64,000 bases of DNA from positions 124,001 to 188,000 of the forward strand of contig MIAR01000004.1 in the NCBI GenBank assembly GCA_001829185.1, read 5' to 3'. Each line of letters begins with the position of its first letter. Position 1 is the first letter of the stretch. The position numbers and the translations under genes are program-made. The notes below the pieces were generated by a model. It worked only from the letters and a program-made list of their open reading frames with translations. It made no database searches and was not told the DNA's origin. The stretch is from Spirochaetes bacterium GWB1_60_80 (GTDB lineage: Bacteria > Spirochaetota > Spirochaetia > Treponematales > UBA12059). Shown piece by piece: positions 28,473 through 36,780 of the stretch.

Positions 28473-29491
28473 TGATCGCCTCCCTCAGCCGGCTGTTGGG
28501 TTTGCATGATTTCGAGATAGGCAACTAATAAGTTCAAGCTTCGTTCTTTCATGGCCAGAAGGTTAGCGTAGGTAGCGGCCGCAATACCCTGCGCATCGCT
28601 GCCCGGCTCAACTTCGGTAGAGGTTAAGGCGATAGTCTGACGGGCGGCATTAGCAGCGGCGAGTTCCAGCTCTCGAGCCACCAACTGTTGTTGCAACTGG
28701 GCCAGCTGATCTTCCAGGCGCGCTATCTGATCAGTCAGTGCCGTCTGGCCCGAAGCATCGCCTTGCTGTAAACTGGCAATCTGGCGCTGGTACTGCTGGA
28801 GGGCCTGTTCATAGGATTTCTCGCGGCGCTGGAATTCCTCAATCACCTTAAGGGATTCTTCATGGCTCCAGCGAAGCAGCGTCAATAATTCAGTTTCCCG
28901 ATACTTGAACCGGATCAGATCGAGACGATAGCGGGCGGCCTCGGCCTTAACACTATCGCTGTAATTCTCGCTGATGGTCTGATAGAGGCGCTCGGCATCA
29001 GTCAGCCGCCCCAGCTCGTACAGGCTTTCAGCAATCCAAAAAAGAACGGAGGAGAATACTTCCGATTCCGGGTACAAAACCATATAGGCATTGAGAATTT
29101 GCAACGCCTGTTCGTATTTCTGCTGTAAATAATAAACGCGCCCCTGTTGGTAGAGTAATTCTTCTAGCCGTTGATGATCCGGGAAGGCCTCCAGGAACAG
29201 GTCGATCATCGCCTCGGCCGCCGCATAATTGCGTAAGGCGATATGGGCCATTGCCGACCAATAGGCTCCTTCGGCCCGAAGCGCTCCAGCCTCGGAATTC
29301 ATGAATAGAGCATCAAACAACGGCAGTGCTTCGGTATAGCGGGCTTCAGCAAACAACCCGATGCCCGAGCGGAGCGAAGCCAGAATTTCCGGGTTGACCG
29401 CAGCGCCGGCTGGTCGAACAGCCTGGCCGAAAACCATACCACCGAGCGCTAGTATGGCATACAACAGTATCAACCTGCTTTTTGACAACAT
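28469..29491 (-). CDS. Exported TPR and coiled-coil protein (CpoB/YbgF-like layout)
   Basis: This 340-residue protein has a signal peptide (MLSKSRLILLYAILALGGMVFGQ), then TPR repeats at about residues 35-190 (GLFAEARYTEALPLFDALF, RNYAAAEAMIDLFLEAFPDH, KYEQALQILNAYMVLYPES, GRLTDAERLYQTISENY). A glutamine-rich coiled coil follows at about 215-300 (RREKSYEQALQQYQRQIASL, IARLEDQLAQLQQQLVAREL). The start at 29491 is set by GGAAGG 6 nt upstream; a longer frame to 29590 has no support. It is first gene of the three-gene operon 29491 to 26287. The layout resembles periplasmic scaffold proteins; its partner is unknown. Confidence 0.75.
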   Translation of the reverse strand: MLSKSRLILLYAILALGGMVFGQAVRPAGAAVNPEILASLRSGIGLFAEARYTEALPLFDALFMNSEAGALRAEGAYWSAMAHIALRNYAAAEAMIDLFLEAFPDHQRLEELLYQQGRVYYLQQKYEQALQILNAYMVLYPESEVFSSVLFWIAESLYELGRLTDAERLYQTISENYSDSVKAEAARYRLDLIRFKYRETELLTLLRWSHEESLKVIEEFQRREKSYEQALQQYQRQIASLQQGDASGQTALTDQIARLEDQLAQLQQQLVARELELAAANAARQTIALTSTEVEPGSDAQGIAAATYANLLAMKERSLNLLVAYLEIMQTQQPAEGGDQ

Positions 29492-29603
29492 ACACAACCT
29501 TCCTTGGAAACAGCTCCATTTCCGGTCAACGGGAACGGCCGGGCAAAACGGCCCAGCGGCCAGAACGTGGCCGGAGCAAGCAACCCCCACGCCATCTCAA
29601 GCC

Positions 29604-29735
29604 GATTGTTGAAAACCTCGACGCTTTTCTACAACCGGCAGTACAATTCCTCAAAAAACCTTGCGGCTTTCTACGTAATTGCGAAAATTACAGTATGATG
29701 AAAAAGCCGCACTCGGATTTTTCAACAGCCTGCAA
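29604..29735 (+). repeat. Decayed fourth copy of the 135-bp palindromic repeat
   Basis: The ends are recognisable: ATTGTTGAAAA at the left, and AAAAAGCCGCACTCGGATTTTTCAACAGCCTGCAAG at the right, shown here as similar to the right end of copies 2 and 3. The internal GTACAATTCCTC and CGTAATTG blocks are kept in order, but the central hairpin has been lost. It fills much of the 29492-29829 gene-free gap, where I see nothing else. Confidence 0.75.
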
Positions 29736-29829
29736 GTAATTCTCGGCTAAAACGAAGGCCAACTCGAGTACAGAACGCGTTACCATAGTCAGGCGACAGT
29801 CTATTCCCGGGTAACTTTCCCCACCCCTG

Positions 29830-30489
29830 TCAAGTCCGTAAGGCCTTGACGGTCTGGACCAAGGCGGGCTTGTCGATCGCTGAAAAAAAGGCGCTGCCCA
29901 TTACCACCACATCGGCCCCGGCCTGAATCGCTGGCCCAGCGGTCTGCCCATTCATGCCGCCATCGACGGAAATCAAAAAATCAAGGTTTGCAGCCTGGCG
30001 CCTGGCCGCGAGGTCTATAACTTTATTCAGGCACGAGGCTATCAAGCCCTGCCCGCCGTAGCCCGGGTTAACCGTCATCACTAAAACCAAGTCGAGCATG
30101 GGCAGCAGCTCGAGCAACGCGGCTACTGGTGTAGAGGGTACAATCGATATTCCAACCTTGACGCCGGTGGCTTTAATCCGTTCAACTAGGCGATGGGCAT
30201 GTACCACCGTCTCGAGATGGAAGGTAATAGCATCGGAACCGGCCGTAATATATTCATCAAGCAATCCTTCTGGGTTGCCAACCATCAAATGCGTATCAAA
30301 AAACAAATCTGATCGACCTCTCAGATCCTTGATCATTTTCGGACCAAAGGTCAAATTCGGCACAAAGTGACCATCCATGACATCGAGATGCAACCACTGG
30401 GCGCGGCTTTGCTGGATGGCCGAAAGCGCCGCCGACATATCGGCGAAGTCAGCCGACAAAATAGATGGAGCTATAATCAATTCCTTCAT
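29830..30489 (-). CDS. rpe: Ribulose-phosphate 3-epimerase
   Basis: The 219-residue TIM-barrel enzyme has APSILSADF, WLHLDVMDGHFVPNLTFGP (metal and catalytic residues), DTHLMV, FHLET, VMTVNPGYGGQ and ISVDGGMN, all family signatures. It interconverts ribulose 5-phosphate and xylulose 5-phosphate in the pentose phosphate pathway. The ATG at 30489 lies only 6 nt from a TAGAAT -10 box with no Shine-Dalgarno sequence, so a leaderless transcript is predicted. It is divergent from a TPR gene. Confidence 0.96.
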   Translation of the reverse strand: MKELIIAPSILSADFADMSAALSAIQQSRAQWLHLDVMDGHFVPNLTFGPKMIKDLRGRSDLFFDTHLMVGNPEGLLDEYITAGSDAITFHLETVVHAHRLVERIKATGVKVGISIVPSTPVAALLELLPMLDLVLVMTVNPGYGGQGLIASCLNKVIDLAARRQAANLDFLISVDGGMNGQTAGPAIQAGADVVVMGSAFFSAIDKPALVQTVKALRT

Positions 30490-30495
30490 TTCATT

Positions 30496-30524
30496 ATTCT
30501 AGCATTTACACCAACATCCCACAA
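30496..30524 (-). promoter_or_regulatory. Promoter abutting rpe (predicted leaderless mRNA)
   Basis: Minus strand TTGTGG (30519-30524), 17 nt, TAGAAT (30496-30501), then 6 nt to the rpe ATG. Confidence 0.55.
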
Positions 30525-30597
30525 GTCCAAAGCAGCGGCAGGACCGGCCCGTTGGGCCTCTCTTTACCTTCAAGCCGGCTTTATTCCATATCTTGAT

Positions 30598-30627
30598 TGA
30601 CTTTGCCTAGTGATATCATGTACAATT
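30598..30627 (+). promoter_or_regulatory. Promoter of the TPR gene
   Basis: TTGACT (30598-30603), 18 nt, TACAAT (30622-30627). The predicted start near 30634 leaves a short leader of 14 nt to the first ATG (30648) or 29 nt to a second ATG (30663). Confidence 0.6.
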
Positions 30628-30647
30628 AGCTGAGTAAAACGTCGGTA

Positions 30648-31598
30648 ATGATTCGGGATATAATGACACAGACAGGAAATGTAGATTCAATCTTAATACA
30701 GGCATATTCCAGTCTCTCCTCGGGCGACATGGCAGCCGCTTCCGCCTGGCTGGAGAAAGCCCTGACTGTTGACTTTGATCACCCCGAAATCCTTTTCGCC
30801 ATGAAATGTGAAGCTTGGTGGCTTGATTCCATGCAAAAGGCCCAAGCCAAAACCGATTTATTCGACATCGGTGAAGCCTACCTTCATCAATGGAAACTAT
30901 TCAACGCCTTTCTGTCTACCTGTACCGATACTTGGGAACGAGTCGTTTTAGCCTACAAGCAATTTGCCTTCAGCAAGGCCCTGGCCAGTTATGAACAATT
31001 ATTGCAAGACGGAGAAGCCAATGACCCGGAAATAAGTTTTCGGATCGGACGCTGCCAAAAAGGCATCGGTAATTATGAGCAAGCCCTCAAGCACCTGGAA
31101 GCGGCCACCAGGATCAACAAGGACGATCCGGCCATCCTGGCCGAACTGGCCGACTTGTATGGCTTGATCAACGAACCGAGGGCTTCAAAAGCCTTATTCC
31201 GCGAAGCCTTTTTCCTGAATCCGCAACGGATTGACCTGGAGATGCTGGAATCCGATGTGATGGGTCGGCTCGAGGCCAGAACCCGGGAGAACAATCGAAA
31301 TGGCCACGAAGTCGTGGAATGGATACCGATTTTCGCCGAAGTCAGCGGCGTTTTCTCAGTCAAGCGCGAATTGAAGCCGATCGAGGTCTCAAAACTGAAA
31401 AACAGCATTTATGAGCTAGAATCGGAATTGAATAACGACGGTTCGCGGCGAGCGGTTCTTGTGCCGCGATTGATTAACAAATACTTCTGGTTGACCGATC
31501 ATTTAATCAGCGTCAAAGAAGAAAAACCAAAGATTGATGAAATCTTGCTAAAAATCAAACTTCTGGATCCAACGATATACAAACTCTACGTTGCCTGA
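30648..31598 (+). CDS. Cytoplasmic TPR protein, unknown function
   Basis: The 316-residue protein has no signal or membrane segment. TPR-like repeats are visible at about residues 15-50 (AYSSLSSGDMAAASAWLEKAL), 105-125 and 130-190 (IGRCQKGIGNYEQALKHLEAATRI, LAELADLYGLINEPRASKALFREAF). The C-terminal third is charged and unassigned. The alternative start at 30663 (MTQTGNVDS) has GGGAT upstream and may be the true one. It precedes greA by 161 nt on the same strand, and the GreA extension is also helical-repeat-like, so a shared function is possible but unproven. Confidence 0.7.
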   Translation: MIRDIMTQTGNVDSILIQAYSSLSSGDMAAASAWLEKALTVDFDHPEILFAMKCEAWWLDSMQKAQAKTDLFDIGEAYLHQWKLFNAFLSTCTDTWERVVLAYKQFAFSKALASYEQLLQDGEANDPEISFRIGRCQKGIGNYEQALKHLEAATRINKDDPAILAELADLYGLINEPRASKALFREAFFLNPQRIDLEMLESDVMGRLEARTRENNRNGHEVVEWIPIFAEVSGVFSVKRELKPIEVSKLKNSIYELESELNNDGSRRAVLVPRLINKYFWLTDHLISVKEEKPKIDEILLKIKLLDPTIYKLYVA

Positions 31599-31759
31599 TA
31601 CCATGGGAGAAGGCCAGCCCGCAATCGGCCGGTTTGCGATGAATGAAGGCGCCGGGCAACCGGTGCAACCGGTCTGGAGACCGGATAGTCTGGGTTAAGT
31701 GCATGTACGGAAACCGCCGCCAGCGGAGAGTTTCCCATATACCGAGTGAGGAGAACGAG

Positions 31760-34447
31760 ATGGCTGATTCGCTTATCGCCAAAAAAGTGCAGGAAATGCT
31801 CAACGAGGAAAAATGGACACGGGCGGCCCTCTCCGGCTATACCGTGAACCAGATCAAAGAATTGGATCACCTTTTCCATGAGGCCGCCCACGAAAAAATC
31901 CTGCCTGACTTGAAGCAACTGTGTGATGAACATCTCGGCCACAGCAAGAACAGCATAGCCGGCTTGTATCTCTCCGGCATTATATCCCTCTCCCAACAGC
32001 AAATCGACGATTCCAACATGATTTCGCTGATCGAGATATTCACCGACAACCGGAAGTGGACCATTGTCGAATATATCTGCAACCGGATACTCGATTACGG
32101 CGAAAACCGGCATGCCCTGCAATACTTGGCGGAATGCTACGAAAACGAGGATCGGGTCGACGAGATGTACGCGGCCTGGGAACGCCTAGTCCGGGTGGAC
32201 CATGAAGAAGCCGATATCGTCAAGCAAATCGCGGAGCGTAAAGAGAAGGCCGGGGAGATCGAGTTGGCCATCGATTATTACCGCAAGGCGCTGCACCGCT
32301 ACATCAACAAGAAACTGTTCAGCAACGCCAAGGAAATCTGGAACAAGCTCATCGAATTTGCTCCCAGCGACATCGACTTCTTTCTCCACGTCCAGCGTAA
32401 AATAGCCAAGCAGATCAGCGAAGAAAAAGCCGCCATTCTGCTGACCGACCTGTACAAGCACTATAAGGCTAATGCGGATTGGGATACCGCCATCCTCCTA
32501 CAGAAAACCATCCTCGAATACGATGACAAAAACCCCCAATCCCGCAAGGAACTGGTGGAGTGCTATAAGGCCAAATTCAGTGCCCATTCGCATGTCGACG
32601 AGTACATCCGGCTGTCCAACCTCGGACAATCCTACCGTAATATCCACGAAGCCATCGCCGACTTTGAAAAGCACATTTCCTTCGACTCAGGCAATTTCGT
32701 CTTCCATCGTACCTGGAATATCGGCCGTATTAAGGAAATCAAAGGCGATGACATCACCATTGACTTCGCCAAGAAGCGCGATCACCACATGAGCCTGAAG
32801 ATGGCGGTAGAAAGCCTCACTACCCTCAAGAAGGACCATATCTGGGTACTGAAGGCCATCTGGTCCAAGGATAAGCTGTACGACAAGATCAAGAACGACA
32901 TCCCCTGGGCTCTCAAGACCATCATCACCAGCTTCGACAACAATGCCGACGTCAAAAAGATAAAAACCGAGCTGGTTCCATCCATCCTGGCGGCCAATGA
33001 GTGGACGACCTGGAGCAGCAAAGCCCGCAAAATGCTCAAATCCGACCCGATTTTCGGAAACACTCTCAATTCCGTCAATACCTACATCGTGCGTGATCGT
33101 CCGCTTACCTACGAGGAAAAAATCTATAACCAGTTTAAAGCCGATTCAAATTTCTTCTCCCGAATCCAGAACCTGCGCGACTTCCTGGAAAAGGGCGATG
33201 CTGATTCGGAATTTTTCAACGAGATGCTGGGTTTCTTTACCAGCTACGTCAAGTCATACGCTCAGGTCAACGAACAAGTCATTGCCTCGTATTTGTTCTT
33301 GGTAGAGATATCCAGTAATTACCCGCAACTCAAAAACTTAGTTTCCACTTCCTTCATGGATCTGTACAACTCCTGCCAGGATATCGTTTCCGTCTACATC
33401 AACATCAAGGATAGCAGCCTCAAGGCGGCGCTGCTGCAGCATATCAAGAACCTTATCCCCAACTGGCCGGAAATCTATATTAAGCTGTTCCCCTGGTCGC
33501 TCTCCCAGTCAATGGTCGATATACTGCTCGATGCGGGCGAAATCGATCGCTTGCGGGCCATGATCCAATACACGGCCGACAACTACCGCGACCATCGCGA
33601 ACTGTTCATCTGGATAGTCAAGAATCTGTGGGAGGAAGAATGGGTCAAGAGCATCCGCCTGCCGTATGACAAGATACTCCTCATCCTTATCCACATACTG
33701 GATATCACTTATAAGGAAATAGAGAACCACCGCGACACCACCGAAAACAAGAAATTCAACAAGCAAGTCTATAATTTGCTGTTCCGGGACAAGCGTTTGG
33801 ATGATTACCTCATCAATGAGGCAGACCGGGACACTATCGAACGCATTTATGCCCTAATAGCCGATATCAAGGATCTGGATAGTGCCCTCAAATTGGCTCT
33901 GCGCAAGAAGATTCAGGAAAAATACGCCGACTTCAAGTTCAACGATGAGGAAAAAAGCATGGTGTCGCGCGGCCTGATGGTAACCGGCCGCAAATATGAA
34001 GAAAAGAACCAGATGCTCGGCCACATTCTCAACGTCGAAGTCTCAGCCAACCAGGCCGAGATTGCCTATGCCCTATCGTTAGGCGACTTGCGGGAGAATG
34101 CCGAGTACAAAGCTGCCAAGGAAAAGCAAGATGAATTGAATGCCAAGGTCGGCAAACTTAAAAACGAAATCGAGCGAGCCCAGATTTTTGATACCAATAA
34201 TATCGCCACCAATAAAATCTCCTTTGGCACCGAGGTGCAGCTGCGCAATAACCTGGAAAAGACCGACGAGATCTACATCATCCTGGGACCTTGGGAATCC
34301 GACCCGACGCACCATATAATCTCCTATCTTTCTCCCTTGGGCAAACGCTTGCTTAACCATAAGACAGGCGAAACGCTGGATTTCATAATCCATGAACGCA
34401 AATTCAGCTACACCGTAACAAACATAAAAGCGGCTACCTTCGATTAA
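31760..34447 (+). CDS. greA: Transcription elongation factor GreA with spirochaete-type long N-terminal extension
   Basis: The 895-residue protein ends in a complete GreA: the N-terminal coiled coil with ISLSLGDLRENAEY-type tip (here ALSLGDLRENAEYKAAKEKQ, acidic tip residues conserved) and the C-terminal FKBP-like domain (SFGTEVQLRNN ... YLSPLGKRLLNHKTGETLDF), together about residues 735-895. Ordinary GreA is about 158 residues. The preceding 730 residues are alpha-helical with TPR-like pairs (YLAECYENEDRVDEMYAAWERL, LAIDYYRKALHRYINKKL) and charged segments. Long GreA proteins of about 900 residues are known in Borrelia and Treponema. GAGGAG 6 nt upstream sets the start at 31760; an in-frame upstream extension is unsupported. 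GreA rescues backtracked RNA polymerase by stimulating transcript cleavage. Confidence 0.93.
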   Translation: MADSLIAKKVQEMLNEEKWTRAALSGYTVNQIKELDHLFHEAAHEKILPDLKQLCDEHLGHSKNSIAGLYLSGIISLSQQQIDDSNMISLIEIFTDNRKWTIVEYICNRILDYGENRHALQYLAECYENEDRVDEMYAAWERLVRVDHEEADIVKQIAERKEKAGEIELAIDYYRKALHRYINKKLFSNAKEIWNKLIEFAPSDIDFFLHVQRKIAKQISEEKAAILLTDLYKHYKANADWDTAILLQKTILEYDDKNPQSRKELVECYKAKFSAHSHVDEYIRLSNLGQSYRNIHEAIADFEKHISFDSGNFVFHRTWNIGRIKEIKGDDITIDFAKKRDHHMSLKMAVESLTTLKKDHIWVLKAIWSKDKLYDKIKNDIPWALKTIITSFDNNADVKKIKTELVPSILAANEWTTWSSKARKMLKSDPIFGNTLNSVNTYIVRDRPLTYEEKIYNQFKADSNFFSRIQNLRDFLEKGDADSEFFNEMLGFFTSYVKSYAQVNEQVIASYLFLVEISSNYPQLKNLVSTSFMDLYNSCQDIVSVYINIKDSSLKAALLQHIKNLIPNWPEIYIKLFPWSLSQSMVDILLDAGEIDRLRAMIQYTADNYRDHRELFIWIVKNLWEEEWVKSIRLPYDKILLILIHILDITYKEIENHRDTTENKKFNKQVYNLLFRDKRLDDYLINEADRDTIERIYALIADIKDLDSALKLALRKKIQEKYADFKFNDEEKSMVSRGLMVTGRKYEEKNQMLGHILNVEVSANQAEIAYALSLGDLRENAEYKAAKEKQDELNAKVGKLKNEIERAQIFDTNNIATNKISFGTEVQLRNNLEKTDEIYIILGPWESDPTHHIISYLSPLGKRLLNHKTGETLDFIIHERKFSYTVTNIKAATFD

Positions 34448-34459
34448 CGACACTCCAGC

Positions 34460-34493
34460 CTGGCTGGCCGGCAGCCTTAATGCTGCCAGCCAG
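34460..34493 (+). terminator. Hairpin between greA and the VWA gene
   Basis: CTGGCTGG (34460-34467) pairs with CCAGCCAG (34486-34493), with an inner GCAG/CTGC extension. It begins 13 nt after the greA stop. No T-tract follows, so it may be an mRNA-processing or partial termination structure. Confidence 0.4.
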
Positions 34494-34553
34494 CCCTGGG
34501 CAGTGGTTCCAACCACCGGCAATCGGGATTCTGGCTGGTATAAGGAGATCCAT

Positions 34554-36722
34554 ATGAAAAAGTCAGGGAAGGCCGGCCTACTGGTCGCGATCCTGGGGTT
34601 CTTACTGGCCGCACCAGCCATCCATAGTCAGGAGACCATCGACCTCGTCATATTACTGGACTCCTCGCAACGGATGTTCACCTATTATAATGAGGTCGTC
34701 GAATTCGTCATCACCGGCGTGGCCTCCAAGTATTTACGCTTTGGCGATACATTTCACCTCATCTCCTTCGCCGAAACCACCCAGATTGAGATTATGCAAA
34801 CCGTGCGGACGGACCAGGATGTCAGCGCCGCCGTCGCCAGGCTCTACCTGCTGTATCCATTTGGCAAGAATTCGGACATGATCGCCGCGCTTCGCAATAC
34901 CTATCAATATGTCAGTGACCTGCCGCTGTCCAACCGGAAGCTGATTATCATGATCACCGACGGCATCCATGCCCCGCCGCCCAGTTCCAGTTTCTACGAG
35001 TTCAGTGCTGAACAGGTTCAGCAAGAAATTACCCGCCTGGCAACCGAGTACCGCGGGCAGGATTGGCTGTTTGAAATTGTGACCGTTCCTTTCAAGCCCG
35101 CAGCGGCTGGATCCGTCCCGCCCAACCTGGGTAGCGAGGGCGAGGCTGCGCCGGGGTCGGGTTCCTATGTAAATGACCTAGCCACGGCACTGAACACTGA
35201 TATCTCGACCTTTGAACCCGGCAGAGGGGAAGAAACCGTTAATGCGGTCATCGTTTTGCCGCAACTAAGCTTCCCAGCCGATCTGGGGCGCCGACGTTAC
35301 TCCTTCAAGTTGCCGGTTAGTATCGAAAATAAATCGGACAGTGTCATACATCTCGAAATCACCAACTTGATTGCTGATAATACCACTGACATCCTGGCCG
35401 AGCGCCGAATAATCAGTCTCCCGCCCCACGACCTAACCACCACTGAATTATTGGTCGAATTTCCAAAGGCCTGGCCGCACGGTCGAACAACCCTAGTCCT
35501 GGAACCGAAATTCGCCGACAATATCAGAGTCGTTCCAGCCATTTCAACCGTTGAACTCGAGCTTTATACGAATCCCGTGCTGTCCTTCTTCGACAATACC
35601 TTGTGGTTGTTGTTGCTGCTGGTCATCCTAGCCTTGACCCTGGCCCTCGTTTTCATAGTCGTCTATTTTATTCACCGCATGCATCGCAAGGCTGATTCGC
35701 CGGTTGTCAACACGGTGCTGGATTCGACGAGTAATCGCCCAGCCTTCGCTCCGAGTCGCGCCGAACCAGCGGCGACAAGCTTCCAGTCAGGATCAGCCGC
35801 GGCCAGAAGCGTTGCCCAAGGCAACCCAGCGCTCCGCTCCAACCAAGCGCTCAACTCCAGCCCAGCCCATGCCGTCAACCCGGCCATGCCGGCAACCTAC
35901 AAAGCCGAGAATAGTGCGGCCATCCTTGGTAGGAGTGATGCCGGCAGGACGACTGGTGCCACGATACTTGGGAGCCGCAGCGCCGTAGGACAAGATTCAT
36001 TGACGGTGCTGGCCAAGGCTAAACCAGCCCCCCAAACTTGGCTGACCGCCGCCAATCAATCCCAGGCAGCCGCTTCGGCCAGCATTCTGGGCGGCAAGCC
36101 GGCCATTCGGCAGCCACCGACCGCCGGACCTCAGCCTAGCGCTGTCCAAAAATCAAGCACCGATGTATTGGCCCAGTGGGTACAAAACCAACCGGCCACC
36201 TCCAATCTTGGCCCGGCCAAGGCAAGGTCAACCGCACCGGTTATCAATCGCCCAACGACTTCATCTAGCCATTATGCACCGGAAATCATCCGGCCCGGAA
36301 CCATCCGCGTGGAACTTGGCGTCGCGGGCCAGAATCGAGCCATCGGCCTGCGCAACATCAAGACCTTACACGCTGGCGGGCGGAAAAGCCTGGGTGGCGG
36401 TAACGACGATTTCCTGATCTTCCTACTGCCGATTGGACGCCATATCGCCGACATTTATTATAATGGCGTCGACCTGACGCTGGATCCCCACAACCTGGCG
36501 GCCTTACCCGATTTCAACGGCCCCACCAAGCTGGCCTTTGGCCAATCGATCCGGGTGATTAGCCGGCATGGCCGCGAACTGTCAATTACCTTTACCCACT
36601 ATTCGCCGCCAACGGAAAGGCTAAACCGCTTGCTCCATTGCATCGAAGCGCCGGGGATTGAAAAATTCCTGGAACTGCTGAAAGACCAGGAATCCTGGCC
36701 TGCGGTACAATCAGCCGACTGA
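34554..36722 (+). CDS. Exported VWA-domain membrane protein with disordered linker and C-terminal FHA-like domain
   Basis: The 722-residue protein has a signal peptide (GLLVAILGFLLAAPAIHSQ), then a von Willebrand factor A domain at about residues 25-200 (IDLVILLDSSQRM, LIIMITDGIH). The MIDAS DxSxS reads DSSQR, so metal binding may be impaired. A beta-rich part follows, then one membrane helix near 350-375 (LWLLLLLVILALTLALVFIVVYF). After it lies an Ala/Ser/Asn/Pro-rich, probably disordered cytoplasmic linker of about 200 residues. The C-terminal domain (residues about 580-690: IRVELGVAGQNRAIGLRNIKTLHAGG ... ADIYYNGVDLTL) has an FHA-like strand pattern, low certainty. AAGGAG fixes the start. 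It follows greA by 106 nt. Confidence 0.75.
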   Translation: MKKSGKAGLLVAILGFLLAAPAIHSQETIDLVILLDSSQRMFTYYNEVVEFVITGVASKYLRFGDTFHLISFAETTQIEIMQTVRTDQDVSAAVARLYLLYPFGKNSDMIAALRNTYQYVSDLPLSNRKLIIMITDGIHAPPPSSSFYEFSAEQVQQEITRLATEYRGQDWLFEIVTVPFKPAAAGSVPPNLGSEGEAAPGSGSYVNDLATALNTDISTFEPGRGEETVNAVIVLPQLSFPADLGRRRYSFKLPVSIENKSDSVIHLEITNLIADNTTDILAERRIISLPPHDLTTTELLVEFPKAWPHGRTTLVLEPKFADNIRVVPAISTVELELYTNPVLSFFDNTLWLLLLLVILALTLALVFIVVYFIHRMHRKADSPVVNTVLDSTSNRPAFAPSRAEPAATSFQSGSAAARSVAQGNPALRSNQALNSSPAHAVNPAMPATYKAENSAAILGRSDAGRTTGATILGSRSAVGQDSLTVLAKAKPAPQTWLTAANQSQAAASASILGGKPAIRQPPTAGPQPSAVQKSSTDVLAQWVQNQPATSNLGPAKARSTAPVINRPTTSSSHYAPEIIRPGTIRVELGVAGQNRAIGLRNIKTLHAGGRKSLGGGNDDFLIFLLPIGRHIADIYYNGVDLTLDPHNLAALPDFNGPTKLAFGQSIRVISRHGRELSITFTHYSPPTERLNRLLHCIEAPGIEKFLELLKDQESWPAVQSAD

Positions 36723-36780
36723 GTTGAAGGCTAGCGTGGTAGTCGCCAGATAATCTGACTGCCCTCGTCAGGCCGCGTTG

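Noticed and set aside
31599-31759. Possible riboswitch in the greA leader
   Set aside because: Short inverted repeats such as ACCGGT-x6-ACCGGA are visible, but no known riboswitch core could be recognised.
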